Assembly (NCBI RefSeq): GCF_001038425.2
Contig: NZ_LDPV02000046.1
Location: 1 to 64,000, forward strand
Direction of reading: 5' to 3'
Source of the DNA: Ornithinibacillus contaminans
Lineage (GTDB): Bacteria > Bacillota > Bacilli > Bacillales > Amphibacillaceae
DNA length: 64,000 nucleotides
In this document: piece after piece, positions 8,420 through 17,069 of the stretch
Position numbering within the stretch: position 1 is the stretch's first letter
Layout of the letters: every line of letters starts with the position of its first letter
Program-made: the position numbers and the translations under genes
The notes under the pieces: model-generated
What the model saw: the letters and a program-made list of their open reading frames with translations, nothing else
Databases searched by the model: none
Told to the model about the DNA's origin: nothing

Positions 8420-8584
8420 ATGTCTGAAGAAAATAAAAATCGTAACCGAGATACCGGTAGACAGAAGAACCACGGGATTAAATACAATACGGAGCCGGAA
8501 CGTAGTAAGAAAGATGACGCGGAATTTGCATCCGATAGTGAGTTTTTTAAACCTAAATGGGAAAAAGAACAAACGAAAACGTGA
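8420..8584 (+). CDS. Small hydrophilic protein, probable forespore gene
   Basis: A 54-residue, strongly charged protein (ATG 8420 after TTGGAGG) beginning MSEENKNRNRDTGRQKN and containing EFASDSEFFKPKWEKEQ. Its size, composition and the sigma-G-like promoter upstream suggest a spore protein. I cannot assign it to a named SASP family. A hairpin-like GC stretch follows the gene but no clear terminator was seen. Confidence 0.6.
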   Translation: MSEENKNRNRDTGRQKNHGIKYNTEPERSKKDDAEFASDSEFFKPKWEKEQTKT

Positions 8585-8745
8585 TAACGGCTAGTTTTGT
8601 AGCATGTACTTACTGGAGCTTGTTTGCCACCTAGGCTGACACAGGCTCCTTTTTGTTTGCGCTGATACACAACGGAGCTTTGATTTGTGTGATTTTTCAC
8701 AAATAGTTATAATAGAAAAAGAGATATTGTTAAAGGAGAGTCAGC

Positions 8746-9918
8746 ATGAAAATTGGAATAGATAAAATCGGATTTTACACGCCGCATATTTATGTGGATA
8801 TGAATAACCTAGCAGTTGCTCGTAATGTTGAACCAGAGAAATTTACTATTGGGATTGGTCAAAGTAAGATGGCTATTGCACCGATTACCCAGGATTCCGT
8901 TACACTAGCGGCTAATGCGGCATTGGAGATAATTACTGATGAAGATCGTGAAAAAATTGATTATGTCATTTTTGGTTCAGAGTCAGGAATTGATCATTCG
9001 AAATCTGGTGCGGTGTATGTTCACCAATTATTAGGACTAAAAGCTAACGCGCGTGCGGTAGAAGTGAAGCAGGCTTGCTACGGCGCAACTGCTGGGATAC
9101 AAATGGCAAAGGGGCATATCGCGTTAAATCCAGAGAGTAAAGTACTTGTATTGGGTACGGATATTGCACGTTATGGACTGAACACCGGCGGCGAATCAAC
9201 ACAGGGCGCTGGTGCAGTTGCAATGATTATCAGTGCAAACCCTAGCATCATGGAACTGGAAAATCATAATGTTTATCTAACAAACGATATTATGGACTTT
9301 TGGCGTCCAATCTATTCGGATACTGCCTTTGTAGATGGAAAATTTTCGAACGAACAATATATTTTATTCTTTAATAAAGTGTGGGAATCCTATAAAGAGA
9401 AATCTGGATTAACTTTGGCTGATATGGAAGCAATTTGTTATCACCTTCCATATACGAAGATGGGACTTAAAGCATTACGAACAGTGCTGGAGGAAACATC
9501 AGAAGAAGTCCGTACTCGTTTGCTGGAGAATTACGAGTTAAGTACAACCTACAACCGAAATGTCGGAAATATCTACACTGGATCTCTTTACTTAAGTCTA
9601 CTATCGCTATTGGAACAAAAAGAAGACTTACAAGATGGTGCAAGAATAGGCTTGTACAGCTATGGATCCGGTGCGGTAGGGGAGTTCTTTACAGGGGTTC
9701 TCCAACCAAATTATCGCGATCATTTAAAAATAGATGCGCATAAGCAATTATTCAATATGCGTAAAGAAGTTTCTGTTGCGGAATACGAGGAAATTTTTGA
9801 AGAAACCTTACCAAAAGACGGTGCTAATATTGAATTGAATATTTCTAAGGATCCAGCTACGATTTGTTTAGCGGGTGTGATGGACGGTAAGCGTCAATAC
9901 GTGAACAAGCTGTCTTAG
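8746..9918 (+). CDS. mvaS: Hydroxymethylglutaryl-CoA synthase
   Basis: A 390-residue thiolase-fold enzyme that condenses acetyl-CoA with acetoacetyl-CoA to HMG-CoA, the first committed step of the mevalonate pathway. The catalytic cysteine is C111 in VEVKQACYGATAG, the general base is E79 in GSESGID, and the histidine is in ICYHLPYTKMG (about residue 233), all at the positions of Gram-positive MvaS. AAAGGAG precedes ATG 8746. No other mevalonate gene is nearby; the following gene is RNase HI-like. Many Bacillaceae use only the MEP route, so the solitary gene is noteworthy. Confidence 0.92.
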   Translation: MKIGIDKIGFYTPHIYVDMNNLAVARNVEPEKFTIGIGQSKMAIAPITQDSVTLAANAALEIITDEDREKIDYVIFGSESGIDHSKSGAVYVHQLLGLKANARAVEVKQACYGATAGIQMAKGHIALNPESKVLVLGTDIARYGLNTGGESTQGAGAVAMIISANPSIMELENHNVYLTNDIMDFWRPIYSDTAFVDGKFSNEQYILFFNKVWESYKEKSGLTLADMEAICYHLPYTKMGLKALRTVLEETSEEVRTRLLENYELSTTYNRNVGNIYTGSLYLSLLSLLEQKEDLQDGARIGLYSYGSGAVGEFFTGVLQPNYRDHLKIDAHKQLFNMRKEVSVAEYEEIFEETLPKDGANIELNISKDPATICLAGVMDGKRQYVNKLS

Positions 9919-9923
9919 TTTTT

Positions 9924-9957
9924 AAGCTCTAGGGTAATCATTCCTAGAGCTTATTCT
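9924..9957 (+). terminator. mvaS terminator
   Basis: AAGCTCTAGG (9924-9933) pairs perfectly with CCTAGAGCTT (9943-9952), then a T-rich tail. Confidence 0.8.
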
Positions 9958-10023
9958 ATATCGTGGTATTCTGCTGCATTTCGGCAAAAATAAACATATC
10001 CAATCAGGTAAGGGTGATGACGG

Positions 10024-10680
10024 ATGAAGATTAGAATTGAGATAACGTATAGAACGCCTAAGGGCACAGAGACGAATTTTGTTTCAGAAGACATGAACCC
10101 GGAAAAAGCACTATTATTAGCGGAGGATTTAGACAAAACGGGTCGGATAAAATCGATGACATTCTTCGATAATCATGATACGACGTGGATTATGAAGGAA
10201 CTGAAAAAGTATCTAGCAGGAATTGAATCGGAGCCACACAACATTGTTGTGTTCTTTGATGGTGGATTTGATAATGAAACGAAGCATTCTGGTTTAGGAT
10301 GTGTTATTTATTATGAACAAGATGGAAAGCAATATCGGCTACGTAAAAATGCGTTAGTAGAGGAACTTACTACGAATAGCGAGGCGGAGTATGCTGCACT
10401 TCATTTAGCAGCGCAGGAGCTAGAACTAATTGGTGTCCATCACCTTCCAGTAACATTTACAGGTGATTCCCAAGGTGTTATTAATCAAATGAAGGATGAA
10501 TGGCCATGCTATGAGCCAGAATTACTACGATGGATAGAGCGAATTGAAGCACGGCTTGAGAAGCTAGGTATTACGCCTGACTATCAGCTGGTAACGCGCA
10601 AGAAGAATCGAGAAGCAGATCAGCTAGCCACCCAAGCCTTAAGTGGCACAGAAGTTTTTAGTAAACGTGAAATGGAATGA
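10024..10680 (+). CDS. RNase HI-like protein with N-terminal extension
   Basis: 218 residues. The C-terminal two thirds (about 75-210) is an RNase H fold with all four acidic catalytic residues recognisable: D in VVFFDGG, E in TNSEAEYAAL, D in TGDSQGV and D in READQLA. The first 75 residues form a separate small domain, as in the Bacillus YpeP type. It would cut RNA in RNA-DNA hybrids; whether it is the main RNase HI of the cell cannot be told. A terminator at 10686-10725 follows. Confidence 0.8.
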   Translation: MKIRIEITYRTPKGTETNFVSEDMNPEKALLLAEDLDKTGRIKSMTFFDNHDTTWIMKELKKYLAGIESEPHNIVVFFDGGFDNETKHSGLGCVIYYEQDGKQYRLRKNALVEELTTNSEAEYAALHLAAQELELIGVHHLPVTFTGDSQGVINQMKDEWPCYEPELLRWIERIEARLEKLGITPDYQLVTRKKNREADQLATQALSGTEVFSKREME

Positions 10681-10685
10681 AAATG

Positions 10686-10725
10686 AGCTATATCTCCAGT
10701 GAGTTGTGAGATATAGCTTGTTTTA
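10686..10725 (+). terminator. Terminator after RNase HI-like gene
   Basis: AGCTATATCTC (10686-10696) pairs perfectly with GAGATATAGCT (10708-10718), followed by TGTTTTA. Confidence 0.8.
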
Positions 10726-10822
10726 TGAATAATCATGTAGTCCATTAGCTATTTACAAAGCACAGAAAATAGTTAACAATTGTTGTATATGTTTTGAAGG
10801 TTATAAGGGAGAAGGGTAAGAA

Positions 10823-11542
10823 ATGCAACGGTATTTAACGCTTGAAGCGATTCAGGCAAAATGTGATAGTTTAATGAATGAATATGAAATAGATGAAGAG
10901 AAATTTTATCATATAGTAGAGAAATGGGCAGAGGAAGATGCCCCTATAGAAACCAAATTACTAGCTAGTTTTTCTGAACTTTTGCAGGTAGTTAGTGATG
11001 AGATTTCCAGTATGGAAAAGAGTGTTGAACTCCAAGCCACTTGCCGATTAGGTTGTGCTTTTTGCTGTTATTTTCCAATCATCATTAATGAGATGGAAGC
11101 AAAGTTTATGAAGAAAGCAATTGCAAATTTTCCAGCAAGTAGACGAATGAAAGTAGAAGAGCATCTAGTTCATTATTATCAAAAATATGGCGAGTCATTA
11201 AAGCCAATTCTGGAGTTGGATTTTGATGAAGATACAGACTTTAAGTTAAAGTACCGAAAAAGTTTAATTCCTTGTCCCATGCTGAATACCGAAACGAACC
11301 AATGTATGGCTTATGAAATTCGTCCATTGCCGTGTCGTACGTATGTAAATTATACCGATCCTAAGGTTTGTGAGGATAATTTAATGCCTAAGGAAACGAT
11401 TAGCTTTGAATTTTTATATGGCGAATACATGGGCGCGTTAAATGAATTTCTACAATTCCTTTATGAGAAAGGGGATACTGGTTTTATCCAGTATCCAGAG
11501 GATGCGTATAAACATGATTATTTGGCGAATTGGCTACGATAG
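10823..11542 (+). CDS. YkgJ family cysteine-cluster protein
   Basis: 239 residues. A metal- or Fe-S-binding cysteine set is visible: CRLGCAFCC (about residues 74-82), then CPML, CMAYEIRPLPCRTY and a final C in PKVC. This is the CxxxCxxC pattern of the YkgJ/UPF0153 family, whose function is not established. The protein is otherwise acidic and soluble. GGGAGAAGGG precedes ATG 10823. The gene stands alone. Confidence 0.8.
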   Translation: MQRYLTLEAIQAKCDSLMNEYEIDEEKFYHIVEKWAEEDAPIETKLLASFSELLQVVSDEISSMEKSVELQATCRLGCAFCCYFPIIINEMEAKFMKKAIANFPASRRMKVEEHLVHYYQKYGESLKPILELDFDEDTDFKLKYRKSLIPCPMLNTETNQCMAYEIRPLPCRTYVNYTDPKVCEDNLMPKETISFEFLYGEYMGALNEFLQFLYEKGDTGFIQYPEDAYKHDYLANWLR

Positions 11543-11712
11543 AAGAGAGTACAGTAGGTAGCTTTTGTGAGGTAGCTTTTCCGGGTGTGTGTGATGAATT
11601 GTCATGTTTAGCATTTCGCCATCACCATATAATCTGTCATAAGTGAGCACGATAGAACAGGATTACTCACCAAGACACCGCTAAACTAAAGCTAGGGAAG
11701 GGGAGAAACGAG

Positions 11713-12573
11713 ATGGAAGGACTTCAACGAATGGTTGTTAGTATTGACTATATAGAAGAGAATTTAGATGGCGAGCTTGTAATTGAACGGATTGCAGCAG
11801 TTGCTTGCATGTCAAAATTTCACTTTCAACGCATGTTTAACATGCTGACTGGGTATACCGTAAGCGAATATATCCGGAATCGCCGTATTACGGTTGCGGC
11901 TCAGGAGCTGATCAACTCAGATTCTAAAGTGATTGATGTTGCGATCAAGTATGGCTATGAAAGTCCAGAAGCATTTACGAAGGCGTTTGGCAAGATTCAC
12001 GGAATTAGTCCATCTAATGTGAAGAAGGATAGTCAATCATTGAAGGCTTATCCAAAGCTCTCTTTTCAAATTCAATTAAAGGGTGATGTGGAAATGGATT
12101 ACAAGATTGTGGAGAAAGAAGCATTTACGGTAGTAGGAAAAAGCATCCGTACTTCTACGGTTGGTGGAGAAAACAATCGCAACATAGCAGCGTATTGGAG
12201 TGAGTCTAATGCGAATGGGTTTACAAAAGAACTGGACAAGAATTGTGGGCCACTAGGTATACTTGGTATCTGTTTAGCGTTTGACCAGGAACAGGAAAAC
12301 CTCGTCTATTTGATTGGGGCAGAAAAGAATAGTGATAAGCTTCCACCTGACTGGGAAGAGTGTGAAATTCCAGCAGCGAATTGGGCAGTTTTCCCTGTAC
12401 ATGGCGCTATGCCTCACGCGATACAAAAAGTTTGGGAACGCGTTTTTTCGGAGTGGTTCCCTTCAACTGGATATGAGCATGCTGGTGGACCAGAGATGGA
12501 AGTCTATTTAAGCGATAAGGATCCTTCATCGGAAGACTATTATAGCGAGGTTTGGATTCCGATTAAGAAATAA
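11713..12573 (+). CDS. AraC-type regulator with GyrI-like effector domain
   Basis: 286 residues. The N-terminal 105 residues hold a double helix-turn-helix of the AraC family (LVIERIAAVACMSKFHFQRMF and VIDVAIKYGYESPEAFTKAF). From about residue 120 a GyrI/SOB-like small-molecule-binding domain follows (MDYKIVEKEAFTVVGKSIR, then WAVFPVHG). This pairing occurs in multidrug or effector-sensing activators. Its target is not evident from neighbours, although its own promoter is the usual candidate. AAGGGGAG precedes ATG 11713. Confidence 0.88.
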   Translation: MEGLQRMVVSIDYIEENLDGELVIERIAAVACMSKFHFQRMFNMLTGYTVSEYIRNRRITVAAQELINSDSKVIDVAIKYGYESPEAFTKAFGKIHGISPSNVKKDSQSLKAYPKLSFQIQLKGDVEMDYKIVEKEAFTVVGKSIRTSTVGGENNRNIAAYWSESNANGFTKELDKNCGPLGILGICLAFDQEQENLVYLIGAEKNSDKLPPDWEECEIPAANWAVFPVHGAMPHAIQKVWERVFSEWFPSTGYEHAGGPEMEVYLSDKDPSSEDYYSEVWIPIKK

Positions 12574-12593
12574 TAACGGTAGCTTTGAGCTTA

Positions 12594-12650
12594 GAAATGT
12601 CCCGAAAATCCGTACATACTAACCGTCTTACCATGAAAGACTATTAGTAT
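12594..12650 (+). promoter_or_regulatory. Sigma-G-like promoter and dyad before sspO
   Basis: GAAAT (12594-12598), 16 bp, CATACTA (12615-12621). The -10 is the left arm of a large dyad: CATACTAA (12615-12622) / TTAGTATG (12643-12650) with an inner GTCTT / AAGAC, ending right at the GGAGGTG site. Confidence 0.55.
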
Positions 12651-12663
12651 GGAGGTGCAAACA

Positions 12664-12816
12664 TTGGGTGAATATTCTAACAAAAAAACAGGTGGCATGA
12701 GTGATGAACAAGCAGTCAGAGGGAACCTCTCCAAGAAGTTCGATCATGAATTTGCTAATGAACCATTAACAGCCAACGAAAAATACAACAACAAAAAAAC
12801 AAAAAAGCGCCAATAA
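12664..12816 (+). CDS. sspO: Small acid-soluble spore protein O
   Basis: 50 residues, TTG start 12664 after GGAGGTG. The C-terminal half, FANEPLTANEKYNNKKTKK, matches the SspO family signature (E/N-L-S-N-E-P-L-T followed by a lysine-rich tail). SspO is a minor SASP made in the forespore under sigma-G, which agrees with the promoter-like sequence upstream. A REP-like hairpin lies a few bases after the stop codon. Confidence 0.85.
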   Translation: MGEYSNKKTGGMSDEQAVRGNLSKKFDHEFANEPLTANEKYNNKKTKKRQ

Positions 12817-12818
12817 AA

Positions 12819-12864
12819 AACAGGCACCACCCGAATCGACAAAATTCGGGTGGTGCCTGTCACC
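12819..12864. repeat. REP-like repeat, hairpin form (copy 1)
   Basis: CAGGCACCACCCGAAT (12821-12836) pairs with ATTCGGGTGGTGCCTG (12844-12859) around a 7-base loop. It sits between convergent sspO and helD, and its right arm runs into the helD stop codon (12860-12862). Confidence 0.85.
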
Positions 12865-15100
12865 GTATCACGGTCAACGAGTGCATGGCTCTTGTGCAAG
12901 CGGTATAGAATAGGGTGCGGTCGGATTCCTGATTATAGTGTTCTGGTGATCCGTCCGGGATAATGACTGCATCGAATTCGATTCCCTTTGCTAAATACAC
13001 CGGCAGAATAACGATTCCCTTTTCAAAAGAATACGTTTCTTCGTTAATCTGTCTAATAGCGATTTTATCATGCAATAGTTGATAAAGTTGATTACTTTCT
13101 TCTAACGTTTTACAGATAATTGCGATCGTCTCAAAATTTTTTTCCTGCAATGTTTTAATGTTTTCGATTAATGTCACGGAAAGCTTGGTACGATCCTCTA
13201 ATTGAATAATCTTTGGGGGCTCACCACTACGCTCAAATGGTTCGATGATATCACCATCAGGTGCATATGCTTTGGTAAATTCAACGATTTCCTTGGTGGA
13301 TCGATAGCTTTTTGTTAGGGTAATTCTTTCGTGATTTTCATCAATTAAATCTGGTACCAACGGATTCATATCAGAGGCATAGGAGTATATTGCTTGATTA
13401 ATGTCTCCAAGTAAGGTCATACGTGTATAAGGGAAAATCTCCTTCATGTATGCAAATTGAAAAGCAGAATAATCCTGTGCTTCATCAATGAATAAATGGC
13501 GAATGGACCGGTATTCCTTATTTCCAATCAGCTTTCCTCGGAAATAGTGATAGGCTGTAGCATCCTCCCAGGTTAACCACTTCCTTGCTAGGTTTTCGTG
13601 TGTTAGGCTACATATTGTGCCCCAATTTGCGGGTTTTTGGCTAGGCCCCCAATCAGTGAACATATTACGGAAGGTTGTCAATGTATTCACAAAGGCATAT
13701 TTTCGCACGCGTTTACGCATTGGGGCAAACTGTTTTTTTACTACCTCCGTACGTAGAAAATCTTCCTCTAAACTGAAATCGTCCTCATCCACTTGTTGAT
13801 TTTGGTAGTAGGCTTGTAAGTAATCCTCCTTATCTAATAACTCCACCTGATCCAATACCCAGTCTTTTTGCTTTTCGTTGTTTTGATATTCACGTAATTC
13901 CTTTAAGAGCCATTTGGAAACAAGCTCTATTCGGTTTGGTACAGAAATCGTGTCATCGAGTGAATAAAAATAGTCGTAAATACGCTCTTTAGAAACAAGG
14001 ACTTCATTTTGGAATTTTATATTCTTAAATTGAACGCCTTGTGTTTCTAATGAACCAAGATATTCATCAAGTATCGATTTATATTCGATGCTTGATTTAA
14101 GGTACATGTTTTGTTTTCTTTCCTTTAACTTCGCTTCATCTTTACACGTTAACGTAAATTCCATTTGTTCAAATGGGGACTCAATCGTAATATTCTTTTC
14201 AATTCCGTCTCGTAAAAAATTAAGAAAAGTGGTTTGGCTAATATTGGTTTCACCAAGCTCAGGTAGTACATTAGCGATATAGCTTGAAAACAACGGATTA
14301 GGTGAAAATAATAATAAATTATCGGAATTTAGGTTGTCGCGAAAACGATACAGTAAATAGGCAATGCGTTGAAGAACTGCAGAAGTTTTCCCGCTACCAG
14401 CAACCCCTTGCACGATTAATAAATTACTGTGTTCGTTGCGAATGATTTTATTTTGTTCTTTTTGAATGGTTGCGACAATACTTTTCATGGTTGTGCTCGC
14501 ATTATTTCCAAGTGCGGTTTGCAGAAGACTATCTACAATCGTTACACCTGTATCAAACATCCCATTAATTTTTCCTTGTCTGATAATAAATTGGCGTTTC
14601 AAGGAAATTTCACCAGAGATTGTACCATTTATTGTATTGAAATAGGCTTCACCAGGGGGGAAGTCGTAATAAAGGCTAGAAATGGGAGCGCGCCAATCAT
14701 ATATCAGAAAATTTTCCTCTTCAAGGTCCATTAAGGATGCTATTCCAATATATATTTGTTCCTTTTCATTGCCAGGTTTTTCAGTGAAATCTATTCTCCC
14801 GAAGTAAGGGGAATCCTTTAGGCGATCTAACGTTTTTAATTCCTTTGCTATCTCGCCATGAGACCGTTCTCGCTCGGAAAGTAATTCTGCTTGCTGCTTA
14901 ATGCTAGCTTGTGTTTCGATTACATCATCCATTTCTTCTAGGTTTACGGTAACATCTTCCCAGAAGTTTTTACGAAGATCGACAATGCTTTGCTTGAGAC
15001 CGCCTGCTTTAGCGTAAAGCTTTTCTTCCTTTTTGTTGATTTCTTGAATGACGTCATCTACACGACTTTGTTCCGAACGAATGTTTTTGTCATGTCCCAT
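12860..15100 (-). CDS. helD: HelD-type helicase / RNA polymerase recycling factor
   Basis: 746-residue UvrD-like superfamily 1 protein. It has the HelD N-terminal coiled coil (about 1-110), Walker A GVAGSGKT (about 230), Walker B FIDEAQDYS and motif VTLIENIKTL through FYTACTRAM at the end. HelD releases stalled RNA polymerase from DNA in Gram-positives. The B. subtilis protein is about 774 residues; here the sequence stops right after TRAMHSLTVIR, in a TGA that belongs to a REP-like repeat, so the usual C-terminal tail is missing. The start ATG at 15100 is followed by a normal helicase N-terminus. Confidence 0.9.
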   Translation of the reverse strand: MGHDKNIRSEQSRVDDVIQEINKKEEKLYAKAGGLKQSIVDLRKNFWEDVTVNLEEMDDVIETQASIKQQAELLSERERSHGEIAKELKTLDRLKDSPYFGRIDFTEKPGNEKEQIYIGIASLMDLEEENFLIYDWRAPISSLYYDFPPGEAYFNTINGTISGEISLKRQFIIRQGKINGMFDTGVTIVDSLLQTALGNNASTTMKSIVATIQKEQNKIIRNEHSNLLIVQGVAGSGKTSAVLQRIAYLLYRFRDNLNSDNLLLFSPNPLFSSYIANVLPELGETNISQTTFLNFLRDGIEKNITIESPFEQMEFTLTCKDEAKLKERKQNMYLKSSIEYKSILDEYLGSLETQGVQFKNIKFQNEVLVSKERIYDYFYSLDDTISVPNRIELVSKWLLKELREYQNNEKQKDWVLDQVELLDKEDYLQAYYQNQQVDEDDFSLEEDFLRTEVVKKQFAPMRKRVRKYAFVNTLTTFRNMFTDWGPSQKPANWGTICSLTHENLARKWLTWEDATAYHYFRGKLIGNKEYRSIRHLFIDEAQDYSAFQFAYMKEIFPYTRMTLLGDINQAIYSYASDMNPLVPDLIDENHERITLTKSYRSTKEIVEFTKAYAPDGDIIEPFERSGEPPKIIQLEDRTKLSVTLIENIKTLQEKNFETIAIICKTLEESNQLYQLLHDKIAIRQINEETYSFEKGIVILPVYLAKGIEFDAVIIPDGSPEHYNQESDRTLFYTACTRAMHSLTVIR

Positions 15101-15135
15101 TAAATCAACCCCGTTCTATATTTTTTCCTTTTTTG

Positions 15136-15164
15136 TTGACTTCCAAAACCGACAGTGCTACAAT
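15136..15164 (+). promoter_or_regulatory. Strong sigma-A-like promoter without a downstream gene
   Basis: TTGACT (15136-15141), 17 bp, TACAAT (15159-15164) on the plus strand, divergent from helD. No plus-strand gene follows for 600 bp; a 13-bp A/T-rich hairpin lies at about 15250-15288. Confidence 0.5.
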
Positions 15165-15285
15165 AAAATAAGATGGATGTAGTGTGTTCGGTTTTCAAAA
15201 AGCAAATACTTACTTAGTTTATCATATATAATGCAATGAGACAACGTTTTTTTGAGGAAAAGCGTTTTTTTATTTTCCTCAAAAA

Positions 15286-15663
15286 TTACTCCGCTAGTAT
15301 AAGATTACCCTCCTGAAAAGTCCCGTTTCGATTATATGTACCTACTGGGAATATAAAGGTCCACGGCATACTTGTTTTATGCTTAACAAGAAGGTTTGGT
15401 AAAGTAAATGTATGCATCGCTAATACCCTTTCTTTTTGAATATAGCTAATTTTTGTTGTGTCAAAAGCTAATTCTTGATCTGTATTATTATGTACGAGTA
15501 CCATAATTAATAATTCGTTTTTATAATTTTTATCCCATCGTAATGGGGTGAAGTGGACGCCTTCTTCTTTTAAGTTTACCTTCTGAAAAGTTTCTTCAAT
15601 TAATGTGCGATCTTGAACAGAAATGGTTTTATCCCAAGCGGCTTCATATACGAGTGATTGCAT
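15286..15663 (-). CDS. SLAP domain-containing protein
   Basis: About 125 residues starting at ATG 15663 (AAGGAGAATCA upstream), beginning MQSLVYEAAWDKTIS. The WDKT..DR...I..F pattern and the following beta-rich segments match the small SLAP-domain proteins of Bacillus. No signal peptide is visible. The function of this small type is unknown. The track upstream to 15711 would extend through the ribosome binding site, so I reject the longer start. Confidence 0.7.
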   Translation of the reverse strand: MQSLVYEAAWDKTISVQDRTLIEETFQKVNLKEEGVHFTPLRWDKNYKNELLIMVLVHNNTDQELAFDTTKISYIQKERVLAMHTFTLPNLLVKHKTSMPWTFIFPVGTYNRNGTFQEGNLILAE

Positions 15664-15725
15664 GATTGATTCTCCTTCTTGAAAATTATCTTCATTATAG
15701 TTTATTACCAAGACTTTTCAAAATT

Positions 15726-15770
15726 AATTTACTTCATATTATCAGTTTGATATAGTGATAGAAATTTGTC
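15726..15770 (+). repeat. Diverged promoter-region repeat, copy 1
   Basis: About 45 bp that resembles 20903-20948 (shared AATTTACTT, AGTTTGATATAGT and TTGTC blocks). The other copy lies upstream of maa; both probably carry promoters (TATAGT). Confidence 0.5.
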
Positions 15771-15841
15771 GAATGATTTCTTCGATTTGGTACGGCGAGA
15801 ACGATCTATTGTTTGCTTCAGGGCGGATAAGGGGAAACGAT

Positions 15842-16764
15842 ATGAAAACTGCATTAGTTTATCATGAATTTCAAATCATGTTTAGGAGTAAAAAGAACTT
15901 TTTATTTCTGATTTTTCTGTTAGTTATGTTATATAGCTATTGCTTAGTGATTTTACCAAACAGAGAAACTGCAGATTCCTTTGATGCAGTAAAAATGAAG
16001 CAGGAATTAGGGGAGTTATATATTATACAGCGTGACTGGGAGAAAAGAGGAGCAACTGGATTTGTGTACATGGCTCAAAGTCCAGTTTATGCTGAACGAG
16101 AATATTATTACAAGATACATAATAAGATGTTAACCGCCTATAAGGAAGATAATTTTGAAAGATTTCTTCATTTGCGCTTACATTATATCGCGAAGGGGAT
16201 GGGGAATTACACGGGAGAACCAGGACAATACCAACAATCTCCATTTCCTGGAAAGGATAGAATGCATGACTATTATCAAACCTTGCTTCAATATCAGGGA
16301 TATTTAGATGAAGGGTTGCCGATAACATATGAGTTGATTGAGCAAAAATATATCATTTATTCTTTATAGCGATTTATGTTAGTTGTGACATAGTGGTGCG
16401 AGATCGTGAAAACAAAACACTTCTTCAAGGAATACCTTTGTCTTGGTATCGGATACTTAACATTAAAACGTTAGGAGCCTTTTTATATACAATGCTTATT
16501 ATCGTGGTGTTTACGATAGTGGTCGTGGTTCTACTAAGTATAACCAATGGCTTTGGTTATACTGATATTCAAGTGCCAATTATGACGTTTGACGTATGGG
16601 ATTTTACGCTGAATGATTATGATGTTATAACATTGGCGCATTTTTTACTTCAGGCAATGTGCTTTATTCCTTTAGTAGTGTATCTGTTCATTCGATTAAA
16701 TATAATTTTAAGTCTATTAGTTAAAAATCAATGGATGGTTCTAATATTTAAAGAACAATTATGA
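15842..16764 (+). pseudogene. ABC-2 type permease remnant
   Basis: The first part (ATG 15842, AAGGGGA upstream) begins MKTALVYHEFQIMF with a membrane segment FLFLIFLLVMLYSYCLVIL, and is open to a stop at 16367-16369. In another frame, FIAIYVSCDIVV at about 16363-16398 continues into RDRENKTLLQGIPLSW, a signature of ABC-2 permeases, with two further membrane segments until 16764. The gene therefore has a frameshift (and probably a small deletion) near 16360. It lacks its C-terminal membrane half: after NQWMVLIF the frame ends in KEQL at the edge of the duplicated maa fragment. Confidence 0.75.
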
Positions 16765-16767
16765 AAA

Positions 16768-16886
16768 GAGGTTAGTTGGATGAACACAGAAAAAGAAAAG
16801 ATGATTAGAGGAGAGCTTTATAATCCAAGTGACAGCGTCTTAATTCAGGACCGACTTCAAGCTAGGAAAATGACAAGATTTTATAA
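16768..16886 (+). pseudogene. Duplicated 5' fragment of maa (direct repeat, left copy)
   Basis: These 119 bp match 21015-21133 with two mismatches by eye. They include the ribosome binding site and the first 35 or so codons of maa (ATG 16780, beginning [17 protein letters not shown]). After TTATAA (16881-16886) the sequence diverges completely and the frame stops. The two copies bracket 4.1 kb carrying the peptide/ABC genes. From there to 17069 no intact gene is seen; a short frame ending ENVYLEEMENNQLP (to 16939) may be a further remnant. Confidence 0.9.
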
Positions 16887-16991
16887 GTTCGTCTGAGAAT
16901 GTGTATTTGGAAGAAATGGAAAATAACCAATTACCGTAGGAAGAACTTATTTAAATTGGGAATGGAATGATACAATACCTACAAATATTAA

Positions 16992-17042
16992 TTGAAAAAA
17001 GGCACGAACACCGAGCTTGTAAATGATCGGGTGTGCCTATCG
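16992..17042. repeat. Imperfect hairpin, possibly a diverged REP
   Basis: AGGCACGAACACCGAGC and GATCGGGTGTGCCT form an imperfect stem. The GGGTGTGCCTATCG arm resembles the REP arm GGGTGGTGCCTGTCA. It may also end transcription of the minus-strand permease gene. Confidence 0.4.
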
Positions 17043-17069
17043 TAATAATAATTTTAGTTCTTCTGTTTT

